A DNA stretch of 23,905 bases from a bacterium (GCA_018648925.1 JABGQE010000006.1:1-23905); one strand, 5' to 3'; positions 12,519 through 19,297 are shown, counted from the stretch's first letter. Program-made: numbers and translations. The notes: generated from the letters alone by a model not told the origin.

Positions 12519-12557
12519 TTATACACATGTCCACAGTTTTATCCACAGTTATGCACA
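12519..12557. other. DnaA-box cluster near parS
   Basis: Three exact matches to TTATNCACA in the same orientation within 39 bp: TTATACACA (12519-12527), TTATCCACA (12539-12547) and TTATGCACA (12549-12557). A weaker ATGTCCACA lies at 12527-12535. It is about 9 kb from dnaA, beside the perfect parS. It could be an alternative origin, a DnaA-titration site or a reactivation site. A 60-codon frame covering it (12512-12694) is spurious because it reads antisense through tRNA-Arg. Confidence 0.7.
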
Positions 12558-12624
12558 GGATAGTGTTGTTTCTAGCTAATCTTATAAGACTTAAAGGGCA
12601 GGACATTAAGGACGTTCTGGCCTG

Positions 12625-12643
12625 CACTGAGCTTGTCGAAGTG
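12625..12643 (-). repeat. Dispersed palindromic repeat abutting tRNA-Arg (copy 3)
   Basis: Minus-strand CACTTCGACAAGCTCAGTG shares the core TTCGAC-AAGCTCA with the copies at 8836 and 12179 but has CACT/AGTG ends instead of TCCT/AGGA, so the end pairs have changed together. It starts at the base after the tRNA discriminator and may act as its 3' processing or termination hairpin. Confidence 0.6.
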
Positions 12644-12715
12644 TGCACCCGGCAGGATTCGAACCCACAACAACTGATCCGAAGTCAGTCATGATATCCA
12701 TTTCACCACGGGTGC
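12644..12715 (-). tRNA. tRNA-Arg(UCG)
   Basis: A 72-nt cloverleaf on the minus strand. Acceptor GCACCCG/CGGGTGC is perfect; anticodon stem ACTGA/TCAGT carries loop CTTCGGA with anticodon TCG; T-loop TTCGAAT. CCA is not encoded. A -10-like TATAAT lies 10 nt upstream of the 5' end (12731-12726). Confidence 0.94.
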
Positions 12716-12758
12716 TATGTAATATATTATATAGTATTTATGCGTAAAAACATAGATT

Positions 12759-12786
12759 TTGAAATAAAACAATAAAAAGATATAAT
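12759..12786 (+). promoter_or_regulatory. Promoter of tRNA-Gly(GCC) and cca
   Basis: TTGAAA (12759-12764), 16 bp, TATAAT (12781-12786). The tRNA begins 10 nt after the -10, so the 5' leader would be only 2-3 nt. Confidence 0.6.
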
Positions 12787-12795
12787 AAACATATT

Positions 12796-12866
12796 GCGGG
12801 TATAGTTTAGTGGTAGAACACGTCCTTGCCAAGGATGAAACGGGAGTTCGATTCTCCCTATCCGCA
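12796..12866 (+). tRNA. tRNA-Gly(GCC)
   Basis: A 71-nt cloverleaf. Acceptor GCGGGTA/TATCCGC (one G-T), anticodon stem CGTCC/GGATG, loop TTGCCAA with anticodon GCC, T arm GGGAG-TTCGATT-CTCCC fully paired. CCA is not encoded. The cca start codon is 25 nt downstream, so tRNA and enzyme are probably cotranscribed. Confidence 0.95.
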
Positions 12867-12891
12867 CAGATTTGTAATCATTAAAGAATTA

Positions 12892-14370
12892 ATGTCAAAA
12901 ATTGATAAATTTAATATACCGAAAGAGGTTTCACATGTAACAAAAACCATAGAAAACGCTGGTTTTGAGGCGTATATTGTCGGTGGTTGTGTGAGAGACT
13001 TACTTATAGGTAAAGCTCCTAAGGACTGGGACGTAACCACAAATGCAAAGCCAGAAGAGATAGAGAAGTTGTTTGATAACACTTATTATAATAACGATTA
13101 TGGCACAGTAGGAGTGGTAAACGATGACGTAGAGGACGAAACCCTTAAGGTTGTTGAAGTAACTCCTTACAGGCTAGAGTCAGAGTACTCAGATTCTAGA
13201 AGACCAGACTCCGTAGAGTTTAGCGATTCTATTGAACATGATCTTAAAAGACGTGACTTTACAATCAATGCAATTGCGTACAACGAGAGTAAAGGACAGA
13301 TTATTGATTTACATGAAGGTCAAAAAGACATAGATAGTAAGACTGTGAGGGCGATAGGGGACCCAGATGTACGTTTTAGTGAAGATGCTCTTAGAATACT
13401 CCGTGCAATACGTATTTCTGCTGAATTAGGCTTTAAAATAGAAGAAAAGACTAAAGAATCTATAAAAAAAGACGCTAAAATGCTAGAAAAGATAGCAAAA
13501 GAGCGAATCAAAGACGAATTTGTAAGGATAATTATGTCAAATAAACCTATGGAGGCATTGGAATTAGCTCATGAAATGGAGGTTTTACAGTTTGTTGTAC
13601 CTGAAATAGAAGAGGGAATTGGTGTGAAGCAAAACCAAGCTCACGCTTTTACTGTTTGGGAACATAATCTACGCTCCGTTCAGCATGCCGCAGAGAAAGG
13701 TTGGTCTTTAGAGATAAGGCTATCAGCTTTATTTCATGATATAGCAAAACCAGCAACAAGTAGGTGGTCTGACGAGAAGAAAGACTGGAGTTTTCATGGT
13801 CATGATGTAGTTGGCGGAAGGATGACAAAGAAAATACTAGAAAGACTTAAGTTTCCTAAAAAACAGGCAGAGAAAATAGTAAAACTTGTTCGTTGGCATT
13901 TGTTTTTCTCTGACCCTGACCAAATAACACTCTCTGCTGTAAGAAGAATGGTTAAAAACGTAGGAGAAGAGAATATATGGCACCTTATGGATGTAAGAGA
14001 GAGCGACAGGATAGGTATGGGAAGGCCAAAAGCGAATCCCTATAGGCTTAGAAAGTATAGGTCAATGATAGAAGAGGCTCTTCGAGACCCAGTGTCTGTA
14101 GCAATGCTCAAAATTGACGGCGCGAAGATTATGGAGGTTACACGTGAAACAGCAGGGCCTAAGATAGGCTTTATATTGCACGCTCTTTTAGAAGAAGTGC
14201 TTGATGACCCTAAGCTTAATACTGCCGAATATCTTGAAGAAACATCTAAAAAACTCATTAAATTAAGTGAAACAGAGCTTAAAAAGCTAGGGGATAAAGG
14301 AAAAGATAAAAAAGAAGAGGTAGAAGAGAAAGAAATAGCGGGCTTGAGAGGGAAGCATTGGGTAAAATAA
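12892..14370 (+). CDS. cca: CCA-adding tRNA nucleotidyltransferase with HD domain
   Basis: A 492-residue class II nucleotidyltransferase that adds CCA to tRNA 3' ends. Motifs: GGCVRD (31-36) and the metal-binding DWD (Asp45, Asp47) in the head domain, the RRDFTINAIAY segment after it, a tRNA-binding helical region with VRFSEDALRILRAIR, and an HD phosphohydrolase domain with LFHDIAKP (His282-Asp283). The C-terminus is a lysine/glutamate-rich tail. I chose ATG 12892; an open extension to 12826 only translates tRNA-Gly sequence. All four tRNAs in this window lack CCA and so need this enzyme. A parS-like site (14136-14151) lies within the coding sequence. Confidence 0.95.
   Translation: MSKIDKFNIPKEVSHVTKTIENAGFEAYIVGGCVRDLLIGKAPKDWDVTTNAKPEEIEKLFDNTYYNNDYGTVGVVNDDVEDETLKVVEVTPYRLESEYSDSRRPDSVEFSDSIEHDLKRRDFTINAIAYNESKGQIIDLHEGQKDIDSKTVRAIGDPDVRFSEDALRILRAIRISAELGFKIEEKTKESIKKDAKMLEKIAKERIKDEFVRIIMSNKPMEALELAHEMEVLQFVVPEIEEGIGVKQNQAHAFTVWEHNLRSVQHAAEKGWSLEIRLSALFHDIAKPATSRWSDEKKDWSFHGHDVVGGRMTKKILERLKFPKKQAEKIVKLVRWHLFFSDPDQITLSAVRRMVKNVGEENIWHLMDVRESDRIGMGRPKANPYRLRKYRSMIEEALRDPVSVAMLKIDGAKIMEVTRETAGPKIGFILHALLEEVLDDPKLNTAEYLEETSKKLIKLSETELKKLGDKGKDKKEEVEEKEIAGLRGKHWVK
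14136..14151. promoter_or_regulatory. parS-like site inside cca
   Basis: GGTTACACGTGAAACA matches TGTTNCACGTGAAACA at all but the first base. It is read in frame as part of EVTRETA. With the perfect site at 12371 it suggests a spaced parS cluster. Confidence 0.6.
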
Positions 14371-14735
14371 AAAACACCTACAGAGTGCCACTAAAAGTAA
14401 TGATACTGTGCAGATGTTTGATGGGGAGACATGGCTTGGGAGAAGCCATAAAAATGGGATGTGACCGGGGAAAGTCACAAAGAAAGAAAGTCTAAGTTTC
14501 TAATTCAATTTCAATAATTATGTAGTGTATAAAATATCTCTTTTACACAAATGTTTTATAAAGTTGAGGATATATATACCCACAAAAAACATAATTTTAA
14601 ATTAGAACTTATAATTGTTTGAAGAACATCGTCGGGTCTGATGTAATAGTAGCACCTCTAAAAGACATGTAAAGGACATAGTTGGGGATAACTCAAGTAA
14701 GTGTCCTTTATAAAACATATTTATATAAAAAGTGT
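14371..14735. ncRNA. Gene-free stretch with tandem G-loop hairpins; candidate structured RNA
   Basis: A 365-bp gap between convergent cca and xth with no credible ORF. Near its left side three adjacent hairpins expose G-rich loops: ATGTTT/AGACAT with loop GATGGGG (14414-14432), ATGGCTT/AAGCCAT with loop GGGAG (14431-14449) and GTGAC/GTCAC with loop CGGGGAAA (14461-14478). Hairpins one and two share two bases and so compete slightly. Further right, ACATC/GATGT (14626-14645) forms a hairpin. I recognise no known RNA family. Repeated GGA in loops is reminiscent of CsrA-binding RNAs, but this is analogy only. The strand is presumed plus. Confidence 0.35.
14670..14710 (-). terminator. Hairpin downstream of xth, possible terminator
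   Basis: TAAAGGACA (14670-14678) pairs with TGTCCTTTA (14702-14710), with an inner AGTT/AACT pair of arms. On the minus strand it follows xth and is trailed by a moderately T-rich stretch. Confidence 0.45.
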
Positions 14736-15503
14736 CTAATATAGCTTTATGCCAGTAGGTGCATGGTCAGAGCCATAAATGTCTGTGAGGATAAAAGCTG
14801 ACTCTAACTTACTTTGTAAATCAGAACTTATAAAAAAGTAATCCAAACGCCAGCCGACGTTGCGGTCTCTAGATCTTGTTTTCATATCCCAATAACTATA
14901 CGCATCTTTTTTGTTTGGATTGAGGTGTCGGAATGTATCTATATATCCGTGGCGCATTACTTCGTCTATCCATTCACGCTCTATGGGTAGGAATCCAGTA
15001 TTGTCTTTATTTGCTTTGGGGCGTGCGAGGTCTATTTCTGTATGTGCTGTGTTCACATCGCCACAGAAGATTACTTTGTGGCCTGCCTTTTTTATTTTCT
15101 CTATATATTCTAAGAAAGCATCATAAAATTCTAATTTGTACTTTAATCTTTCTGGTCCTTGTCCTCCGTTAGGGAAGTAGCCAGTCATAAGTACAAAATC
15201 TTTAAAATATAAAGTTATAAGGCGTCCTTCTTGGTCAAGCTCTTCTATACCCATACCGTACACTACCTTCTCTGGTTTGATTTTAGTATATATAGCTACA
15301 CCGCTGTATCCCTTTCTGGTTTTAGAGTAGTCAAAATACGAAGAGTATCCGTTTGCGTTTTTTAATTCATCTGTGAGCTGGTCTGGGTGAGCTTTTGTTT
15401 CTTGCAAGCAAAAGATGTCAGGATTTTCTGCTAGAAAGTCATTCCACCCGTCTTTTTTAGACATTGCGCGTATTCCGTTTACGTTCCAAGAGAGTATTTT
15501 CAT
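14736..15503 (-). CDS. xth: Exodeoxyribonuclease III / AP endonuclease
   Basis: A 255-residue enzyme of the exonuclease III family for base-excision repair; it cleaves DNA 5' to abasic sites and removes 3' blocks. Active-site motifs are intact: MKILSWNVNGIRA at the N-terminus (Asn7), LQETK (Glu35), GDVNTAH (Asp149, Asn151), WRLDYFF (Asp221) and the C-terminal GSDHAP (Asp246, His247). Full length. The ATG lies 7 nt after an extended -10 (TGATATAAT) and no Shine-Dalgarno is present, suggesting a leaderless mRNA. It is downstream of the recombinase gene across the 71-bp hairpin element. Confidence 0.96.
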   Translation of the reverse strand: MKILSWNVNGIRAMSKKDGWNDFLAENPDIFCLQETKAHPDQLTDELKNANGYSSYFDYSKTRKGYSGVAIYTKIKPEKVVYGMGIEELDQEGRLITLYFKDFVLMTGYFPNGGQGPERLKYKLEFYDAFLEYIEKIKKAGHKVIFCGDVNTAHTEIDLARPKANKDNTGFLPIEREWIDEVMRHGYIDTFRHLNPNKKDAYSYWDMKTRSRDRNVGWRLDYFFISSDLQSKLESAFILTDIYGSDHAPTGIKLY

Positions 15504-15510
15504 ATAATTT

Positions 15511-15519
15511 ATTATATCA
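15511..15519 (-). promoter_or_regulatory. Extended -10 promoter of xth
   Basis: On the minus strand TGATATAAT (15519-15511) forms an extended -10 with no clear -35, since the -35 region falls in the 71-bp hairpin. Seven bases separate it from the ATG. Confidence 0.55.
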
Positions 15520-15590
15520 AATAATGCTCCTCAAGGACCCTCCTCCGCTCCATTACATTTCACCGAGGAAAGTCCTTCTCCCGCATTATT
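15520..15590. repeat. 71-bp palindromic hairpin element, copy 2 (inverted)
   Basis: It is the reverse-orientation partner of 7721-7791. The outer stem is AATAATGC (15520-15527) with GCATTATT (15583-15590), against TATTTTAC/GTAAAATA in copy 1. Four of eight pairs differ and all stay complementary. The inner stem AAGGAC/GTCCTT and TCCTC/GAGGA is conserved. It overlaps the recombinase stop codon and fills the gap to xth. Confidence 0.8.
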
Positions 15591-16515
15591 TTTTACGTCC
15601 TTTACCATGAAATGCTTTATGTATGTCACTTAAGTGTTTGTCAGTAACATGTGTGTAGACCTGCGTGGTGGCTATGTTTGCATGACCTAGTAATGCTTGC
15701 ACGGAGCGTAGGTCAGCGCCGTTTTGGAGAAGATCGGTAGCGAAGCTGTGGCGGACAACGTGCGGAGTGACCTTTTTAGATATACCGGCTTTTATGGCAC
15801 AGTGTTTTACAATTCGTTCTATTGAGCGAGAAGAAAGTCGTAGGGATTTTGCATTGGATGCGTTTTTACCAAACTGCACAAACATTGCTTCGTCCATATC
15901 TTTTCTTTTGTCTAAATAATTCCTTATAGCTTCTTTTGCAGTACTTGAGAGGAATACTACTCGTATCTTTTCTCCTTTTCCGCGCACAGAAAACTCATCT
16001 CTCTTTAAATCGATGTCATTGTTGAGTGAGCAAAGTTCTGATACACGAAGTCCTGTAGAGAAAAGCAATTCTAGTATCGCTTTGTCGCGTAAACTCTTTA
16101 CATCAGTGGCATCAGGGGCCGCCAGCAGTCTTTCAAGGTCGTCTGAGGAGATAAGGTCAATGTCACGGTCGCCAACTTTTGCAAGCTCTATGCGTTCGGG
16201 GGAGAGTGAGTCTATCTCGCGTCTGCGGAGGAACTTAAGGAATGCACGAAGTGCTATGAGGTAGTAGTTTTGGGTCTTTTTCTTTAGGGTTTCATTTACA
16301 CCTTCTGTTATAACCCCATTTTCTTGACGGTTGAGCCAAAGGCGGAACTTACGCACCACCTCGTCAGTGATGTTCTGAGGTTTCTTTATTTGGGTGAATT
16401 CAATGAAGCGCGAGAGGTATCTATCGTAGTTCTCTATAGTCTTTAAGCTCCTACCTTTCTCTATTTCAAGGTATTCAAGGAACTCACGCTTCATTTGTTC
16501 AATATTTTGCGACAT
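15586..16515 (-). CDS. xerC: Xer-type tyrosine recombinase
   Basis: A 309-residue integrase-family recombinase with the XerC/D layout: an N-terminal SAM-like core-binding domain (about 1-100) and a C-terminal catalytic domain. Catalytic residues are visible: Arg157 in TGLRVSEL, Lys180 in RGKGEKIR, His252 and Arg255 in HVVRHSFAT, His278 in LLGHANIATT, and the nucleophile Tyr287 in QVYTHV. It probably resolves chromosome dimers at a dif site; I found no convincing dif in the window. It is the only recombinase here and is near the origin rather than in an obvious mobile element, which favours the housekeeping role. Symbol by similarity. Confidence 0.88.
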   Translation of the reverse strand: MSQNIEQMKREFLEYLEIEKGRSLKTIENYDRYLSRFIEFTQIKKPQNITDEVVRKFRLWLNRQENGVITEGVNETLKKKTQNYYLIALRAFLKFLRRREIDSLSPERIELAKVGDRDIDLISSDDLERLLAAPDATDVKSLRDKAILELLFSTGLRVSELCSLNNDIDLKRDEFSVRGKGEKIRVVFLSSTAKEAIRNYLDKRKDMDEAMFVQFGKNASNAKSLRLSSRSIERIVKHCAIKAGISKKVTPHVVRHSFATDLLQNGADLRSVQALLGHANIATTQVYTHVTDKHLSDIHKAFHGKGRKK

Positions 16516-16547
16516 ATATGTATATTGTAGCAGAAAAGCTAGAATAC

Positions 16548-16576
16548 TTGCAAAATGTGTGTATTCCTGCTATTAT
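16548..16576 (+). promoter_or_regulatory. rpsO promoter, near-leaderless
   Basis: TTGCAA (16548-16553), 17 bp, TATTAT (16571-16576). The ATG begins 9 nt after the -10, leaving a leader of about 1-4 nt. Confidence 0.65.
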
Positions 16577-16585
16577 ATGTAGGTT

Positions 16586-16852
16586 ATGCTTACGAAGAAA
16601 AAGAAGGAAAAATCAATAAAAGAGGCGCAAGTTCACGACAAAGACACTGGATCTCCTGAAGTACAGGTTTCTATCCTTACAAAGAGGATCACCGAACTTA
16701 CAAAACACCTCAAGAAAAACAATAAAGACAAGCACCCGCGAAGAGGGCTTTTAAGTATGGTTGCTGCTCGCAGAACACATTTAAAATATTTAGAGAAAAA
16801 GGACAAGAAGCGATACGGCACTATTTTGAAGAAACTCGGTCTAAAGAAATAA
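16586..16852 (+). CDS. rpsO: 30S ribosomal protein uS15
   Basis: An 88-residue basic protein matching S15, a primary 16S rRNA binder and intersubunit-bridge component. Signature segments are DTGSPEVQVSILTKRI, LTKHLKKNNKDKHPRRGLLSMVAARR and LKYLEKKDKKRYGTILKKLGLKK. Length is typical. No Shine-Dalgarno; the start is 9 nt from the -10 box, so translation may be leaderless. The classical partner pnp is not adjacent. A terminator follows. Confidence 0.97.
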   Translation: MLTKKKKEKSIKEAQVHDKDTGSPEVQVSILTKRITELTKHLKKNNKDKHPRRGLLSMVAARRTHLKYLEKKDKKRYGTILKKLGLKK

Positions 16853-16853
16853 G

Positions 16854-16885
16854 AAACGTAAAGCATACGTTTTTTATTTTTTCTT
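16854..16885 (+). terminator. Terminator after rpsO
   Basis: AAACGTA (16854-16860) pairs with TACGTTT (16866-16872) around AAGCA, followed by a long T-rich tract. Confidence 0.82.
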
Positions 16886-16923
16886 ATTAAGCATACGACG
16901 AAAAGTAGTTCTACTGCTTTTCA

Positions 16924-16952
16924 TTTACATTTTTAGTATTTAATTTTACAAT
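16924..16952 (+). promoter_or_regulatory. Promoter of the NYN-domain gene, leaderless
   Basis: TTTACA (16924-16929), 17 bp, TACAAT (16947-16952), then 6 nt to ATG, so the mRNA would start at or next to the start codon. Confidence 0.65.
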
Positions 16953-16958
16953 TTTAAT

Positions 16959-17477
16959 ATGTCAGTTATAAAACACAAAAATCAGCGCGTCGGTATTTTT
17001 ATAGATACACAAAATCTTTACCACAGCGCAAAGAACTTATACAAAGCAAAAGTAAACTTCGGCAACGTTATAAAAGACGCACTTGCAGGAAGAGATCTTA
17101 TACGTGCAAGCGCATACGTAGTTACTACAGAGTCAGGGGAGGAGAACAGCTTTTTTGAAGCATTAGGAAAGCTTGGTATTGAGATCAAGAGTAAAGAACT
17201 TCAAATATTTTTCGGTGGCGCTAAGAAAGCCGACTGGGATGTAGGTATTGCTATAGACGCAGTCTCTATGGCGTCAAAGCTTGACGCTGTGATCTTAGCA
17301 ACTGGCGACGGCGACTTCATACCGCTTGTTGAGTATTTGAAAATGAAAGAAGGATGTCAGGTGGAAGTAATTTCATTTGGTAAATCTTCTTCAGGCAAAC
17401 TCCGTGAAGCAGTAGACGACTTTATTGATATGTCCGATAATCCAAAAAGGTATCTAATGGGGTATAGAGGTAGATAG
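16959..17477 (+). CDS. NYN-domain (LabA/DUF88-like, PIN-fold) putative ribonuclease
   Basis: A 172-residue protein with the NYN fold, a PIN-like nuclease family. Candidate metal-binding acidic residues sit in the expected places: Asp16 in GIFIDTQNLYHSAK, Asp94 in ADWDVGIAIDAV, and Asp117/Asp119 in LATGDGDFIPLVEYL. The C-terminal FGKSSSGKLREAVDDFIDM is also typical of DUF88 proteins. Substrate unknown, but RNA is likely for the family. The gene has its own promoter and no clear terminator. Downstream lies a solo sequence resembling the S23-flanking repeat. Confidence 0.88.
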   Translation: MSVIKHKNQRVGIFIDTQNLYHSAKNLYKAKVNFGNVIKDALAGRDLIRASAYVVTTESGEENSFFEALGKLGIEIKSKELQIFFGGAKKADWDVGIAIDAVSMASKLDAVILATGDGDFIPLVEYLKMKEGCQVEVISFGKSSSGKLREAVDDFIDMSDNPKRYLMGYRGR

Positions 17478-17506
17478 TACGAGTATTTAGTATAGGTATG
17501 TGTATG
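17477..17506. repeat. Solo sequence related to the S23-flanking inverted repeat
   Basis: GAGTATTTAGTAT (17481-17493) is identical to the core of the right-hand repeat at 4143-4166 (reverse strand), and the following GTATGTGTATG is also similar. It may be a scar of the same element. Confidence 0.45.
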
Positions 17507-17515
17507 AAAGACGAA

Positions 17516-17539
17516 TATAATTTGTTAGAATAATTCTAA
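17516..17539 (+). promoter_or_regulatory. -10 box and palindrome before the gene at 17539
   Basis: TATAAT (17516-17521) is followed by the 7+1+7 palindrome TTAGAAT-A-ATTCTAA (17525-17539), whose last base is the A of the start codon. It could be an operator or a start-codon hairpin. Confidence 0.4.
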
Positions 17540-18831
17540 TGGAGGACAATAATCTAAATCCTAAAAATTCTCAAACACAAGACACCACGCCTGACAATTT
17601 ACCAGGCGTGGAAATTACTGATTCCAGTGAGGTGACACAGCAAATTTCTCAAAAAGCTCCTGCAGAAAGTCTGCAAAAAGAAGTAGCAAAGATGGGTTTA
17701 AAAGATGAAGTTATTAGCGACAATCTAGAGGACGTTATAAAATCAGCCCCAGTTCCGCCAGCTTTAGACAAAGCGTCAGATGAGGTGGCCGAGACCCCAA
17801 CCCTAGAAGACATTATGGAGGGAGCTGTGCCTATCTCTAAAGATGTTGTGTCAGAGACGAAAGAGGTTGTAAATGAAAGAGAAACAAAAGTAACTACAGA
17901 AGGTGTAGGTAAAGATTCTAAGCTAGAATTATTGCGTACATACAAAGGGGATCTCGCGAAAGTTATGGGAACAAGGGAGGGTTCTTTGGTAGGTATTGCA
18001 TCTGCTGAGAGTGATAAGCGTCACAAAATAGGACAAGCAAACTCTAAAGTAACAGAAGGCAAAACAAATCCTAAAGGAAGTTTTGCAAAAAAAGTCGGGA
18101 TTATTATATTAAGCACTGTGCTTGTTGTGTTGGGAGCAGGGTCAGTATTTTATTTCTATGGGAAAAGTAATGTAGACATAATCACGCCTGATTCTAAAAT
18201 AGCGTCAATTATTTTTGCAGACGAAGATTTTGAATTTAACATAACAGATTTATCAAAAAGACAAATCTTAAATGAATTAACTTCTATAAAAGACCGTACA
18301 AGACTTTCAATAGGACGCATCCAGAATATATTTTTTACAGAATCTTTTATAGACGAAGAAGGTTTTGAGAAAAGCTCATTAGTTAGTACTAGTAATTTCT
18401 TAGATGCTATTAAAGTAAATGTCCCGACATCATTCTCACGGTCTCTAAGGCCAGAGTTTATGGTTGGGGTACATGTGTTTGATGGAAACCAACCATTTAT
18501 AATACTTAGGACAAGTTTCTATGAAAACGCTTTCGTCGGGATGCTTGAATGGGAAGTAAATATACAAGACAATCTGTCACCGTTGTTTGATTCTGGTAAA
18601 AGAGTCAGCGCACTTCCTACAGGAAATGCAACCAGTACTTCAGGATTTAAATCACAAGTATTTAGTGACTCTATTATTAAAAACAAAGATGCCAGAGTTC
18701 TTAAAAATGAAAAAGGAGAAGTATCTATAATCTATTCTTTTATAGACAAGCAGACAATCATTATAACAACAAATGAAAATACTTTTAGTGAGGTCTTTAC
18801 AAGATTAACCTCATCTAGGACGCTCAGATAG
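17539..18831 (+). CDS. Hypothetical single-pass membrane protein
   Basis: A 430-residue protein that I do not recognise. Residues 1-180 are acidic, Ser/Thr/Glu-rich and probably disordered. One transmembrane helix spans about 187-207 (VGIIILSTVLVVLGAGSVFY), preceded by basic residues KK. That predicts a cytoplasmic N-terminus and an extracytoplasmic C-terminal domain (about 210-430) with mixed strands and helices. The ATG is chosen as the first start after the -10 box; no Shine-Dalgarno precedes it. Position between the NYN gene and the DksA-like gene gives no functional clue. Confidence 0.75.
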   Translation: MEDNNLNPKNSQTQDTTPDNLPGVEITDSSEVTQQISQKAPAESLQKEVAKMGLKDEVISDNLEDVIKSAPVPPALDKASDEVAETPTLEDIMEGAVPISKDVVSETKEVVNERETKVTTEGVGKDSKLELLRTYKGDLAKVMGTREGSLVGIASAESDKRHKIGQANSKVTEGKTNPKGSFAKKVGIIILSTVLVVLGAGSVFYFYGKSNVDIITPDSKIASIIFADEDFEFNITDLSKRQILNELTSIKDRTRLSIGRIQNIFFTESFIDEEGFEKSSLVSTSNFLDAIKVNVPTSFSRSLRPEFMVGVHVFDGNQPFIILRTSFYENAFVGMLEWEVNIQDNLSPLFDSGKRVSALPTGNATSTSGFKSQVFSDSIIKNKDARVLKNEKGEVSIIYSFIDKQTIIITTNENTFSEVFTRLTSSRTLR

Positions 18832-18834
18832 GTG

Positions 18835-18863
18835 TTGAGATCTTCGTAATTTTCTGATAATAT
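18835..18863 (+). promoter_or_regulatory. Promoter of the DksA-like gene, leaderless
   Basis: TTGAGA (18835-18840), 17 bp, TAATAT (18858-18863), then 7 nt to ATG. The -35 follows directly after the preceding gene's stop. Confidence 0.6.
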
Positions 18864-18870
18864 ATTATAT

Positions 18871-19239
18871 ATGGAAACAATAGACACAAAATATTTTAAA
18901 GAAAAATTAGAAGAAGAGCTTAAGGTTTTAACCGAAGAGCTTGAAAAGATAGCTAGGATTAACCCTCTAAACCCTAACGACTGGGAGCCTATTCCTGCAG
19001 TTATGGACACACTTGAAGCAGATAAGAACGAGGTTTCAGACAGGATAGCGGCATTTGACCAAAACACAGCCTTAGTTAAAGACCTTGAATTAAGATTTAA
19101 TAATACAAAAAGTGCACTTCAAAAGATTGAAGACGGTAAGTACGGAATATGCGAAGATACTAATGAGCAGATATCAGTAGCGAGACTTGAAGCAAATCCA
19201 TCAGCACGAACTTGCGCAGATGTAGGAAAGCAAGAATAA
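18871..19239 (+). CDS. DksA/TraR-family protein lacking two zinc-ligand cysteines
   Basis: A 122-residue protein. Residues 8-30 and 42-90 look like the two arms of the coiled coil that enters the RNA polymerase secondary channel, with a tip near NPNDWEP. The C-terminal globular part YGICEDTNEQISVARLEANP matches the family motif, but the usual four cysteines are Cys94, Thr97, Cys115 and Val118. The C-T-C-x pattern is like the zinc-independent DksA2 of Pseudomonas as I recall it. A role in modulating transcription initiation is inferred. The promoter predicts a leaderless mRNA and a terminator follows. Confidence 0.85.
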   Translation: METIDTKYFKEKLEEELKVLTEELEKIARINPLNPNDWEPIPAVMDTLEADKNEVSDRIAAFDQNTALVKDLELRFNNTKSALQKIEDGKYGICEDTNEQISVARLEANPSARTCADVGKQE

Positions 19240-19259
19240 ATTTATAAATAAACAAAATA

Positions 19260-19297
19260 AAACAAAAACCACTAGCTTAAACTAGTGGTTTTTGTTT
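19260..19297. terminator. Terminator after the DksA-like gene
   Basis: A 16-bp stem (19260-19275 with 19282-19297) around CTTAAA, ending in T-rich sequence. It overlaps the -10-like TATAAT (19297-19302) of comM, which lies 7 nt before the comM ATG. Confidence 0.85.

Noticed and set aside
12512..12694. 60-residue plus-strand frame
   Set aside because: It translates the DnaA boxes, the palindromic repeat and the antisense of tRNA-Arg; no independent gene evidence.
12826..12891. N-terminal extension of the CCA-adding enzyme
   Set aside because: It only translates the 3' half of tRNA-Gly(GCC).
16501..16585. Possible dif site near the recombinase gene
   Set aside because: AT-rich ATATATGTATATT-like sequence lacks the two recognisable 11-bp Xer half-sites.
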